In this document: positions 36,192 to 45,299 of the stretch, piece after piece
Layout of the letters: each line of letters starts with the position of its first letter
How positions within the stretch are numbered: the first letter of the stretch is position 1
Source of the DNA: Nostoc indistinguendum CM1-VF10
GTDB taxonomy: Bacteria; Cyanobacteriota; Cyanobacteriia; Cyanobacteriales; Nostocaceae
Direction: 5' to 3'
Length of the DNA stretch: 64,000 nucleotides
Assembly: GCA_019359215.1 (NCBI GenBank)
Contig: JAHHHS010000007.1
Span: forward strand, 97,298-161,297
Program-made: the position numbers and the translations under genes
The notes under the pieces: model-generated
What the model was told of the DNA's origin: nothing
Database searches by the model: none
Seen by the model: only the letters and a program-made list of their open reading frames with translations

Positions 36192-37349
36192 ATGAAAGAA
36201 AAAGTTTCGTTAGTTGTAAGCGACTTGTCGGGAGGAGGCTCAGTTCGAGCTTTTTTACTAGCTCAAGTTCTAAAAAAACTCAACTATCAAGTTGAGATTG
36301 TAGGATTTTTATTTGGTCAAGAATTATATGCTATTCCTCCTAAAGGAATACCAGTAGTTGCTCTTGATGGTAAAAACTATCCTGAGTTTTTTACTTCAGC
36401 TAAAAAACTTTGGCAAAAGCTAGATGGAGATATTATTTATGCAGTCAAACCTAAACCGACAAGTTTTGGTGTACCTCTACTGCATAAATTAGCTAGTCGT
36501 CGTCCTTTACTTTTAGATATGGATGACTGGGAACTTAGCTGGCATGGAGGTTTTGAATGGAAGTATCGCCCTAATCTTAAGCAATTTGCTAGGGACATCT
36601 TGAAGAAAAATGGTGCATTAAGATTTCCCGATCATCCACTTTATCTCCAGTGGATGGAAAGTTTAGTATCTCGTGCCAATGGGATTACGATAGATACTCA
36701 GTTTCTTCAAGACCGCTTTGGGGGTGTTTATTTGCCCAATGGCAAAGATACTGCCATGTTTGATCCTGATAAATATAACCCAGGGGTCAGCAGAGAGCGT
36801 TATGGTTTGGCAAAGTATCGAGTTCTCATGTTTCCTGGTGCGCCAAGACCTCACAAGGGAGTTGAAGATGTCTTAATAGCGTTAGATGAGTTGAATCAGC
36901 AAGATTTGAAATTAGTAATTGTAGGAGGCAGTCCTTACGATGATTATGATCAGCAGCTGATTGAAAAATGGGGACGGTGGATTATTAAGTTACCAAAGTG
37001 TCCTGTTGAGGTTATGCCTGAGGTTGTGGCAGCTGCTCACGTTGTAGTTGTTCCCCAAAGAGATAGCATAATTGCTCGTGCCCAATTTCCTTTAAAGCTA
37101 ACAGATGGGATGGCAATGGCTAAACCTGTTTTATCCACACGAGTAGGAGATATTCCCGAAATTTTAGCAGAAACTGGTTATTTAGTTGATCCTAATTGTC
37201 CCCAACAAATTGCTGCACAGATTCAACTGATATTTGCCGATATAGAACAAGCAAAGGAGCAGGGTAGAAAGGCTAGAAAAAGATGTTTAGAAAAGTACAG
37301 CTTAGAAGCGATGGGAGCTACCTTATCTGAGTTAATTTCCCGCTTGTAA
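36192..37349 (+). CDS. Glycosyltransferase family 4
   Basis: A 385-residue GT-B enzyme. The N-terminal domain starts VSLVVSDLSGGGSVRAFLLA and contains LLLDMDDWELSWHGG. The C-terminal domain has VLMFPGAPRPHKGVEDVLIA and the nucleotide-sugar site FPLKLTDGMAMAKPVLSTRVGD. It follows the GT2 gene directly (3-base gap) and probably adds another sugar to the same glycan. Donor and acceptor unknown. A mobile element copy follows its stop. Confidence 0.88.
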   Translation: MKEKVSLVVSDLSGGGSVRAFLLAQVLKKLNYQVEIVGFLFGQELYAIPPKGIPVVALDGKNYPEFFTSAKKLWQKLDGDIIYAVKPKPTSFGVPLLHKLASRRPLLLDMDDWELSWHGGFEWKYRPNLKQFARDILKKNGALRFPDHPLYLQWMESLVSRANGITIDTQFLQDRFGGVYLPNGKDTAMFDPDKYNPGVSRERYGLAKYRVLMFPGAPRPHKGVEDVLIALDELNQQDLKLVIVGGSPYDDYDQQLIEKWGRWIIKLPKCPVEVMPEVVAAAHVVVVPQRDSIIARAQFPLKLTDGMAMAKPVLSTRVGDIPEILAETGYLVDPNCPQQIAAQIQLIFADIEQAKEQGRKARKRCLEKYSLEAMGATLSELISRL

Positions 37350-37381
37350 GGATGGTGTATGATTATAAATCTATGATTAAC

Positions 37382-37478
37382 CTAGTACCGCAAGACGGAA
37401 GTCAAAAGTCAAAAGTATTACAGAATAAGCTCTTTAGGTATTTTTAATGGTCTGCTTATTTACGCCGTACTGTACTAG
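37382..37478. mobile_element. MITE-like element family 1, copy 3 (97 bp)
   Basis: Starts CTAGTACCGCAAGACGGAAG and ends TTTACGCCGTACTGTACTAG. Seven bases shorter than copies 1 and 2, the difference lying in the GTCAAAA tract. It sits between the GT4 gene and the ABC exporter gene, in a 261-base spacer. Confidence 0.82.
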
Positions 37479-37610
37479 ATTTAACTTCATCAAAAATCTT
37501 GTAACAGGCTTAGTATATCTATATACAATAATAGCTCTAACCTGAGAAGCTTTATGTATAGTACTTTTTATAGCCGCTATAAAACTATAAATTTATAATA
37601 TAAACCCCCA

Positions 37611-39845
37611 ATGTCTAACAGGAAATTACTAGTAAAATTTGCTAAACCTTATCCATTTAGGATCTTTTTGACGATCTTGTTTGGATTTTCTGGCGCTTTA
37701 TTTAACGGTGTGGGTACGACACTAATTGTTCCATTAATTCTTCAAATAGTAGGTCAACCTGTAGATTTAACAGGCGCTCCGCCAATTATTAAATCCATTA
37801 TCTCTCCGTTTGAGCAGATTCCTGAAAGTTACCGCCTAACGGTGATGGCTGGCTCAATTGTATTTGTAATTATTTTAAAAAATTTAGCTGGCTATATCGG
37901 TACTTTGGTGTCGAGTTCATTAACACGGACGTTGACATCCGATATGCGAGAAGCAGGCTTGAAGCTATTACTAGATATTGACATAGATTATTACAGCAAA
38001 ATGAAAGTTGGTGATCTCATCAACAGTCTTGGAGGAGAAATTAGTCGTGCTGCTAGTGCTATAGGCAGTGTTATAAGGTTAATCATACTGGCAATTACAA
38101 TTTTAGTTTTTGTCGCTTTGTTGCTGTCAATTTCCTGGCAGTTGACCATTGCCACTACAGCGTTGCTAAGTTTGGTGACGTTAATCAATCAGTACGCGAT
38201 TTACCGCTCAAGGGATTTTGGTGCCCAGCTTTCGGAATTGTCCAAAGCTTATTCGATTTCTGTGTTAGAAATGCTAAATGGAATTCGCTTAGTAAAGGCA
38301 ACTGGAAATGAAGGCAGAGAATATAAACGGATTAAAAAGCTAATTCGTGACCGAGAAAAAGCAGATTTTCAATCTCAAGTTAATTCTGAGGTGATTGCAC
38401 CAATTAGCGAGGTCACGGGCATTATAGCCTTAATAGTGATTGTCTTTTTGGGTCGCACTTTATTTGCTCAACAGCTTAGTTTAGTATCAGCCGTTTTGAT
38501 TACATATTTATTGTTACTATTGCGACTATTACCGTTTATTTCTCAGTTAAATACTCTTCGGAGTAGTTTTGCTAATACTGCTTCTAGCGTTGATATTGTC
38601 GCTGATTTTTTACGTCATGATAATAAACCGTTCATGGAAAGCGGTACAATTCCTTATGAGAAATTAAAAGAGGGAGTGCATTTTAAGGATCTCTGTTTTT
38701 CGTACCCTAATCATCAAAACATAGTACTTCGGGATGTCAATTTATATTTACCACGCGGTACTACTCTGGCTTTGGTAGGTAGTTCTGGTGCTGGTAAATC
38801 AACAATGGCAGACCTCTTACCGAGATTTTATGACCTCACATCTGGCTGTATTACCCTGGACGGAATAGATTTGCGAGATTTTGATTTGAAATCGGTGCGG
38901 AAGGCGATGGGGATTGTCAGTCAAGATACGTTTCTCTTTAATGATTCGGTGCGGAACAATATTGCTTATGGACGACCAGAGGCTAGTGATGATGAAATTC
39001 TCATAGCTGCAAAGCGAGCAAACGCCTATGAGTTTATTAGCAAATTACCTCAAGAATTTGATACGCAGATTGGCGATCGCGGTGTGATGTTATCGGGTGG
39101 ACAAAGGCAAAGATTAGCGATCGCTCGCGCACTACTGCAAAATCCCGAAATTCTAATTTTAGATGAAGCTACCAGCGCTTTAGATACAGTTTCTGAACGC
39201 TTAGTCCAAGCTGCACTCGATGAACTAAGTCGCGATCGCACAACCCTAGTAATCGCTCACCGCCTTTCCACAGTCCAAAAAGCCCATCAAATCGCCGTTT
39301 TAGACCAAGGAACTGTAGTAGAAATTGGCACTCATGAAGAACTTTTACAAAAAGGTGGTTACTACTCACGCCTCTACTCAATGCAATTTGCTGATCAGGC
39401 TGAAACTTCCACCAAAACGAATCCCAGCTTTAACCGAATTTCTCACGAACTGCGGACAAGGCTTAACTCAATGATTGGTTTCCTTGGGCTATTAGTTGAT
39501 GATCTGGTAGACAATTCCCAAGAGCGGCACGAATTAATTGATGAATCATACAATTCAGCCTTAAGGGTTCTCAACGCCATTGATGTATTAGACGATGTGG
39601 TTAACCTGAAAATTAACTGGCAGTTATCGTCAAATATGGAGCAAAATACAAATGACCAGTATCAAAACTTTACTAATATCTCAGATGAGTTTCGCACACG
39701 TATTTATCCCATCCTTAGTTCTCTGCGATCGCTAGCCGATAAATTAAAATCCGAACCCCAAAAACAAAATCCATTAATTTTAGAATCTTATAACTCTGCT
39801 ATTTACCTACTAGAGAAATTAAAGATTTTTGAGGATAGAGTTTAA
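37611..39845 (+). CDS. ABC exporter with C-terminal histidine-kinase-like dimerisation repeats
   Basis: A 744-residue half-transporter of the MsbA/HepA type. Residues 1-330 hold about six membrane helices. The ATPase domain has Walker A GSSGAGKST at 390-398, signature LSGGQ at 494-498, and LILDEATSALD with the H-loop VIAHRLS. A normal exporter would end near residue 590. Here about 150 residues follow, with NRISHELRTRLNSMIGFLGL from residue 608 and a second, weaker copy NISDEFRTRIYPILSSLRS from about 689. Both contain the helix end ESYNSA. The first closely resembles a kinase H-box (SHELRTPLNSIIG) with His612; the second has Asp692 instead. No kinase ATPase domain is present. It probably exports the product of the surrounding glycosyltransferases. 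Confidence 0.9.
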   Translation: MSNRKLLVKFAKPYPFRIFLTILFGFSGALFNGVGTTLIVPLILQIVGQPVDLTGAPPIIKSIISPFEQIPESYRLTVMAGSIVFVIILKNLAGYIGTLVSSSLTRTLTSDMREAGLKLLLDIDIDYYSKMKVGDLINSLGGEISRAASAIGSVIRLIILAITILVFVALLLSISWQLTIATTALLSLVTLINQYAIYRSRDFGAQLSELSKAYSISVLEMLNGIRLVKATGNEGREYKRIKKLIRDREKADFQSQVNSEVIAPISEVTGIIALIVIVFLGRTLFAQQLSLVSAVLITYLLLLLRLLPFISQLNTLRSSFANTASSVDIVADFLRHDNKPFMESGTIPYEKLKEGVHFKDLCFSYPNHQNIVLRDVNLYLPRGTTLALVGSSGAGKSTMADLLPRFYDLTSGCITLDGIDLRDFDLKSVRKAMGIVSQDTFLFNDSVRNNIAYGRPEASDDEILIAAKRANAYEFISKLPQEFDTQIGDRGVMLSGGQRQRLAIARALLQNPEILILDEATSALDTVSERLVQAALDELSRDRTTLVIAHRLSTVQKAHQIAVLDQGTVVEIGTHEELLQKGGYYSRLYSMQFADQAETSTKTNPSFNRISHELRTRLNSMIGFLGLLVDDLVDNSQERHELIDESYNSALRVLNAIDVLDDVVNLKINWQLSSNMEQNTNDQYQNFTNISDEFRTRIYPILSSLRSLADKLKSEPQKQNPLILESYNSAIYLLEKLKIFEDRV

Positions 39846-39890
39846 CTTTAGTTAATGTAATTAACAATTGAAAACCTATTATCCAAAACA

Positions 39891-41108
39891 ATGATAAATT
39901 TTTCACAAAAAAATCAATACATTTTTTACACCAGAGAGTTATCACTACAACCAGACACAGCACACGAAATTCATGATGTTCTTTGTGCCAACGCAGCGGC
40001 TAACTTAGGCTACTCCTCAGTCTTAATGTATCCAGATAATAAAAAATCTTCTGCTAATCTACTATCGTTAATTTATCTTGAAAAACCCAAAAAGCCTGAT
40101 AGGGAATTTATAGAATTTTATGATGTTCAAGAAAAGCTGAAAATTGCTGCATTGCCAATGCCTTGGCCTATTGATCAAATAGGTGGTAAATTTACTAATT
40201 CTAGTACAGTATTAACCAAGTATTTTTTACCTGTTCATATCCGCCCTAATTCTAAAGTTGTCCACACACGGGATTGGAACTTTGTCAAAGCCGCAGTCAA
40301 AAATAAAATTCCTACTATTTATGAACGTCACTACTTTCAAGACCAAAAATATGAGCCAGAAATTGTCCACAGCTCCTATTTTAAAATAGCTATAACTCAG
40401 TCTGAACCCATCCGTCAAAGCCTAATAGAATATGGGATGCCACCGGAAAAGACCGTTTGGCTACATAACGGATTCAATCAATCATTTTCAATTAGACAGC
40501 CTAAAGAAGCGGAAATATGGCGTCAAGAATTGCTTATCAATGGGCGTAAGCATTTAGTTGTCTATTCAGGCGCTTTATATCCTTTCAAAGGAGTTGATAT
40601 TTTAATCGATTCTGCTAAAGAATTGCCAGAAATTCAGTTTGTCATTACAGGAGGTACAGAAGCACAAGTACAAGCATATCAACAACTAGCTAGAGATAAA
40701 AATATAGAAAACATTGAGTTTTTAGGCTGGATACTTCCACGGGAACGATTAGTCAGCTTGTTTCAAGCAGCTGATATTTTGGTTCATCCTCACTGCGCTG
40801 GAAAATCAGCAGATTTCACGAATCCAGTTAAGTTTTTTCAGTACATGGCTGCTGGTACTCCCATAGTGGCAACTGAAATTCCACCTTTAATGGAATTCAA
40901 GGCATCACCTTTAATTGCTAGTTGGTGTACACCAGATGAGCCGCATAAACTTGCCCAATCTATTCTACATACTTTAGAAACCTATCCCCGTAAAATAGAG
41001 GGTTATGCAGCTAGTATAGATTTTGCCCAGCAATTTTCTTGGGAGAATAGAATTACCAAAATATTAAGCTACATAGAAGAAGCTCAACGTCCACCTATTC
41101 TGGTGTAA
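39891..41108 (+). CDS. Glycosyltransferase family 4
   Basis: A 405-residue GT-B enzyme. The C-terminal domain carries HLVVYSGALYPFKGVDILI, FVITGGTEAQVQAYQQLA and a donor-site region HPHCAGKSADFTNPVKFFQY with MAAGTPIVATEIPPLMEF. The N-terminal domain is less typical (FSQKNQYIFYTRELSLQPDT). ATG at 39891, 45 bases after the ABC exporter, so it is likely in the same transcript. Donor and acceptor unknown. Confidence 0.87.
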   Translation: MINFSQKNQYIFYTRELSLQPDTAHEIHDVLCANAAANLGYSSVLMYPDNKKSSANLLSLIYLEKPKKPDREFIEFYDVQEKLKIAALPMPWPIDQIGGKFTNSSTVLTKYFLPVHIRPNSKVVHTRDWNFVKAAVKNKIPTIYERHYFQDQKYEPEIVHSSYFKIAITQSEPIRQSLIEYGMPPEKTVWLHNGFNQSFSIRQPKEAEIWRQELLINGRKHLVVYSGALYPFKGVDILIDSAKELPEIQFVITGGTEAQVQAYQQLARDKNIENIEFLGWILPRERLVSLFQAADILVHPHCAGKSADFTNPVKFFQYMAAGTPIVATEIPPLMEFKASPLIASWCTPDEPHKLAQSILHTLETYPRKIEGYAASIDFAQQFSWENRITKILSYIEEAQRPPILV

Positions 41109-41153
41109 CGGTATAAAAAATAACTTAAAATTAACTACAAATAAATACGATTT

Positions 41154-42113
41154 ATGACTATCAAAACTGTTGGCATGATTAGTAGCTATTCAGGTCTTGC
41201 TAAAACCAGAGATTGGTTATGGCAACAAACTCCGCACCACTTTGGTGTTTGGGACAATATCCAAATGGTGAAAATAGCCCAAAAGCCAGACTTTATGTTG
41301 CTATATCAGTTTGATTTTCCCCAACCATCTCCACAACCATCTTGGTTAGATATTGTTCGTAAACGACACAGAAAACCAGAAATAAATATAGAATCTTTAT
41401 TATGTGGTGTGCCGAAAGAGCGAATTATTTATTTTCTCCGCGAACCGCCCTTAGATGAGATTGTAGAAATAAATAAACGGAATTATCAGGAAGCTCAAAA
41501 GTATTGTGGTCATGTTTCCGGGCCCGATGACTTTGCACCCAATCCCGATTATATGCCCGCTATTTGGTATCATGCCAAATCATTTGAAGATTTAAATGAG
41601 ATGCCAGTGCCGGAAAAAATTGCCCCGTGCAGTTGGATTACTTCGGGAATTAGCCGGACAGCTAACCATCGACAGCGTTTAGACTTTTTGAAATCGTTGC
41701 AAGCTAGCAATACTAAGTTTGATTTGTATGGACGGGGCTTACCTGCATGGTCGCCAACAAAAGGAGAACTTGGTCACAAATGGCATGGAATGGCACCATA
41801 CTACTACAATCTGGCAATTGAAAATTATGCTAATAATAATTGGTATGTAAGTGAGAAACTTTGGGATAGTTTGCTTGCTTGGTGTTTACCAATTTACTAT
41901 GGTGGCCCTGCTGCCGATAAATTATTGCCACCGGGTAGTTTTTTGCGGTTGCCCAGTTTAGATGAAAAAGGCATTGCATACATCCAAGAAGTGACAGCTA
42001 CACCTGACGCTTGGTATGATGCCAAAGATGCGATCGCAGAAGCACGTCAAATCATTTTACACAAATTAAACTTGCTTAACTGGTTGTCAAACTTTGTTGA
42101 TCAACACTCATAA
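41154..42113 (+). CDS. Glycosyltransferase family 10 (fucosyltransferase-like)
   Basis: A 319-residue protein. The C-terminal half holds the GT10 alpha-1,3-fucosyltransferase motif: YYYNLAIENYANNNWYVSEK followed by LWDSLLAWCLPIYYGGP, where Glu, Asn, Tyr and the SEKLW segment contact GDP-fucose. The N-terminal region carries FLREPPLDEIVEI, the usual place of the acceptor loop in bacterial members. It suggests that the exported glycan contains fucose or a related deoxyhexose. It overlaps nothing and is followed after 3 bases by the first of three paralogous genes. Confidence 0.87.
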   Translation: MTIKTVGMISSYSGLAKTRDWLWQQTPHHFGVWDNIQMVKIAQKPDFMLLYQFDFPQPSPQPSWLDIVRKRHRKPEINIESLLCGVPKERIIYFLREPPLDEIVEINKRNYQEAQKYCGHVSGPDDFAPNPDYMPAIWYHAKSFEDLNEMPVPEKIAPCSWITSGISRTANHRQRLDFLKSLQASNTKFDLYGRGLPAWSPTKGELGHKWHGMAPYYYNLAIENYANNNWYVSEKLWDSLLAWCLPIYYGGPAADKLLPPGSFLRLPSLDEKGIAYIQEVTATPDAWYDAKDAIAEARQIILHKLNLLNWLSNFVDQHS

Positions 42114-42116
42114 ATT

Positions 42117-43097
42117 ATGAATGGTATTTGTACCCTTGGCAATGATTATGTTTTCGATCAACTGGTGGCTTTGCTAAACAGTATCGATGCTATCTTGGGG
42201 ACGGAAACTCCCGTTTGTATCTATCCTTTTGATGATCAAACACAGCGAATTGCTGATGAAATAGCTAAACGTCCTAATGTATTTCTTTACGATAATCAAG
42301 AATCAATCAATCGCTGGGATCAATTTATGCTCTCAGCAGCACCAGAACGATTGAATCGCAGAAAATCTCGCCTTTATGGCGCTCACCGTCGTTTTTGCGC
42401 CTTTGATGGGCCATTCGATAAGTTCATCTATTTAGATGCAGACACCTTAGTAATAAACTCACTTGCAGAGGTGTTTAAAAAGCTCGATAGTTATGATTTT
42501 GTTGTCTACGATTTTCAATTTAAAGACGTTAGTAAAATATATAATATTAATTCTCCCAAATTACTAGAAATTTTCGAGCAAAAGCGCATTGATTCCGAAA
42601 TATTTTGCTCAGGCTTCTATGGTTCAAAACGAGGCATATTTAACTCAGAACAAAGAGATTTACTGATATCGTATTTACAAAACGGTGAAGCAGAAATTTT
42701 GTATGAAGGTGCTGGTGAACAACCACTGATAAACTATATGGTAATGAGGTATAATCTTACTATTTATAACTTTGCTCAACAACTACCAGATAATCAAACA
42801 ACTGGATGTTCTGCCACATCTAAGCACTTTGAGGAACGAGAACATCTTCTTTATGACAGAGGCAATAGGCTAACTTACCTTCATTACATTGGTATTCCTC
42901 CTAATATTAATCAAGCCGTTTGTGCTGGAGAAAATATTGAGTTTCCTTATCGAGATTTATTTCTCTACTATCGCTATTTACACGAGCCAGAAAAGCGCCC
43001 AGTCTTTAAAAATCCTCCTAAGAATTATAATGAGGCTCCCACACGAAATTTACTTACAAGAGCTTTGCGAAAGTTTAAGTTAATTAACCAAGGATAA
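42117..43097 (+). CDS. GT-A-like glycosyltransferase, first of three tandem paralogues
   Basis: A 326-residue protein. It begins MNGICTLGNDYVFDQLVALL and has the metal-binding DxD as FDKFIYLDADTLV near residue 100, a GT8-like arrangement. The C-terminus has YDRGNRLTYLHYIGIPPN and YRDLFLYYRYLHEPEKRP, which recur in the next two genes. This matches a protein family described mainly from Nostoc (the Npun_R2821/R2823 type) with no known substrate. The next gene starts 3 bases after its stop. Confidence 0.8.
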   Translation: MNGICTLGNDYVFDQLVALLNSIDAILGTETPVCIYPFDDQTQRIADEIAKRPNVFLYDNQESINRWDQFMLSAAPERLNRRKSRLYGAHRRFCAFDGPFDKFIYLDADTLVINSLAEVFKKLDSYDFVVYDFQFKDVSKIYNINSPKLLEIFEQKRIDSEIFCSGFYGSKRGIFNSEQRDLLISYLQNGEAEILYEGAGEQPLINYMVMRYNLTIYNFAQQLPDNQTTGCSATSKHFEEREHLLYDRGNRLTYLHYIGIPPNINQAVCAGENIEFPYRDLFLYYRYLHEPEKRPVFKNPPKNYNEAPTRNLLTRALRKFKLINQG

Positions 43098-43100
43098 TTT

Positions 43101-43991
43101 ATGAGCAGGGGAATTTATATTGTTGCTAATGACCGCGTTATAGATAATGCGATCGCCTTACTCAATAGCATTCGTTACTATGACCCAAATGTAACCATTT
43201 ATCTCATACCATTTAATGAAAATTATCATAAGGTAGCAGAGCAGCTTGCTACTTTACACAACGTCCAAGTTTTCCCAGATTTAGAATTTATTGATAAATT
43301 TACCAAGCGCATCGCAGAAATTTTTGATAGAGATTTTCTCGCTTTACCTAATAAAATGCGTAAACTGGTGGCCTGGTTTGGCCCTTTAGATGAGTTTATT
43401 TATATTGATACTGATATTGTCGTTTTTGAAAAAATCGTTGATAATTTAGACAAACTTTCAGAAGTCGATTTCTTCTGTTGTGATTACCATCATGCCAATG
43501 ATAAGCTGCGAAATATCTTTTCCCCATTTGTAAAAGAGCAGCAAATTTTTTCTGATGCCCAACTTCAAGACGTTTTCAATAGCGGTTTTTGGGCTTCGAG
43601 AAAAGGAGTTATTACCGAACAACAAATGGATGAAGCTTTGCAAGAGTGCGCGGCGCATCGAGAATATTTCGATTTTTCTGAAGGAGTTACAGACCAACCA
43701 ATTTTAAATTATCTTGTTCTCAAACTAATTGCCAAACGTGGGAATCTCGTCAAAATTACTGGGGGAGGCCCTGGTAGTTGGGCGGGTTCCCAAAATTTCC
43801 AACAGCAAGATTATGCCCTCTATGACCGAGGACAAAGACTAAAATATCTCCATTGGGCTGGTACACGAATGAAAACTGGTAGTCCTTATTGGCAATTGTG
43901 GGAACACTATCGCTACCTCCATGAGGGTAAATTCGCCTTCATGTCCAAATTGACTCGCCGTTTATTTCCCTTTGTTGCTGCCCGCACTTAA
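43101..43991 (+). CDS. GT-A-like glycosyltransferase, second of three tandem paralogues
   Basis: A 296-residue paralogue of its neighbours. It begins MSRGIYIVANDRVIDNAIAL and has DEFIYIDTDIVVFEKIVDNL, giving the DxD as D-T-D. C-terminal stretches YDRGQRLKYLHWAGTRMKTG and LWEHYRYLHEGKF correspond to the repeated ends of the other two proteins. The three proteins differ in the residue between the two aspartates (A, T, G) and may use different donors. It is the shortest of the set and lacks the basic tail. Confidence 0.8.
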   Translation: MSRGIYIVANDRVIDNAIALLNSIRYYDPNVTIYLIPFNENYHKVAEQLATLHNVQVFPDLEFIDKFTKRIAEIFDRDFLALPNKMRKLVAWFGPLDEFIYIDTDIVVFEKIVDNLDKLSEVDFFCCDYHHANDKLRNIFSPFVKEQQIFSDAQLQDVFNSGFWASRKGVITEQQMDEALQECAAHREYFDFSEGVTDQPILNYLVLKLIAKRGNLVKITGGGPGSWAGSQNFQQQDYALYDRGQRLKYLHWAGTRMKTGSPYWQLWEHYRYLHEGKFAFMSKLTRRLFPFVAART

Positions 43992-44007
43992 TATTAGGAG
44001 TATCCCA

Positions 44008-45039
44008 ATGATTGATGGCATTTACACCCTAGCGAATGATGTTGTCTATGACCAACTAGTTGCGTTACTCAACAGTATAGAAGCTAATGCTGGTAGACAA
44101 ATTCCTGTTTGTGTAATTCCATATAATGAGCAGTTAGACAAGGTAAAGGCAGAGATTGCAGGTAGGGATAATGTCACCTTATTTGAGGACTCTGCTTCCA
44201 TAGCTCGCTGGGAGGATTTTGGCACTCGTATCTGGAAAGCTCATCCGAGAGCGTTAAAACTGTGGAAAAAATATGGTTTACCAGACAGTTATCGCATAGA
44301 AAGGCATCGAAAACTTTGCTGTTTGGATGGACCATTTGACAAGTTTATCTTCTTTGACGGAGATACTTTGTTGATGAAATCACTCGATGATGTTTATCAA
44401 AAGTTGGATGAATATGATTGGGTAACAAATGACTTTCAATATAAATCGGATTTGAATTATATTTTTAATTGGACAGAAGATAAACTAAGAAATATTTTTT
44501 CTATAGAAGATATCAGCAATCGCGTTTTTTGTTCTGGCTGGTTTGCTTCTAAAAAGAATGTGTTTAACGATGCTAATTTAGCCAATCTGCGAGAAAAACT
44601 AGAAGCAGGTGAAGCTGATGCACTGGCATGGGCAGATTCTGATCAAACAGTTCTGAACTATTTAGTTTTACGTAGTGGAATTTCTTACTACAATTACGCT
44701 TATCAAGGTACAGGAACTGGTTGTCATTGGGCTTCTAAATTTGATGTTGTAGATAATATCCTTTACGATCAAGGGCGTAAATTAACATACTTACACTATA
44801 TGAGCATATCTTCTTCTGATTTTACAAGGCTTTGTGGAGGTCAAGATGTTGATATTCCTTACCGCGATGTTTTCTTATATTATCGCTATTTAAAATCACC
44901 TGAACAACGTCCTCAAAGATTTACGCGCCCAAGCCAGCTAATGCTTCTGCAAAACTCTACTAGTAGTTTTATTCAGCAAAGAGTCAATAACATTAAGCTA
45001 AAGTATCGTAACTTAAAGGATAGAATTAATGGGCACTAA
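44008..45039 (+). CDS. GT-A-like glycosyltransferase, third of three tandem paralogues
   Basis: A 343-residue paralogue. The frame is open from 43972, but the ATG at 44008 is preceded by TAGGAG at eight bases and gives MIDGIYTLANDVVYDQLVAL, which aligns with the start of the first paralogue; the upstream start would overlap the preceding gene. The DxD is DKFIFFDGDTLLM (D-G-D). It ends with YDQGRKLTYLHYMSISSS, YRDVFLYYRYLKSPEQRP and a basic tail. Similarity to the first copy is greater than to the second, pointing to sequential tandem duplication. Confidence 0.82.
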   Translation: MIDGIYTLANDVVYDQLVALLNSIEANAGRQIPVCVIPYNEQLDKVKAEIAGRDNVTLFEDSASIARWEDFGTRIWKAHPRALKLWKKYGLPDSYRIERHRKLCCLDGPFDKFIFFDGDTLLMKSLDDVYQKLDEYDWVTNDFQYKSDLNYIFNWTEDKLRNIFSIEDISNRVFCSGWFASKKNVFNDANLANLREKLEAGEADALAWADSDQTVLNYLVLRSGISYYNYAYQGTGTGCHWASKFDVVDNILYDQGRKLTYLHYMSISSSDFTRLCGGQDVDIPYRDVFLYYRYLKSPEQRPQRFTRPSQLMLLQNSTSSFIQQRVNNIKLKYRNLKDRINGH

Positions 45040-45299
45040 TAACAAAGCAAAGCTATGCCAATTAAATCAACTTATTGATTAGCCTTTGCATAGGTGAAAA
45101 TTGTCCATTTTCTTTGTTGAGCCAAGCAGTAGTATCAAAATGCTTTCTGAAAATGTCATATATAGTTGCTCCATTTATCACATAATTTTTAACAAATATA
45201 GTAGATTTAAGTTGAGAATGTTATTTGGCTGTGAGACAGATTTTATGTTTGTCATATTAAAGTTTTTAATAGGCTAAAACAGATGGTTTTTATAAAATT

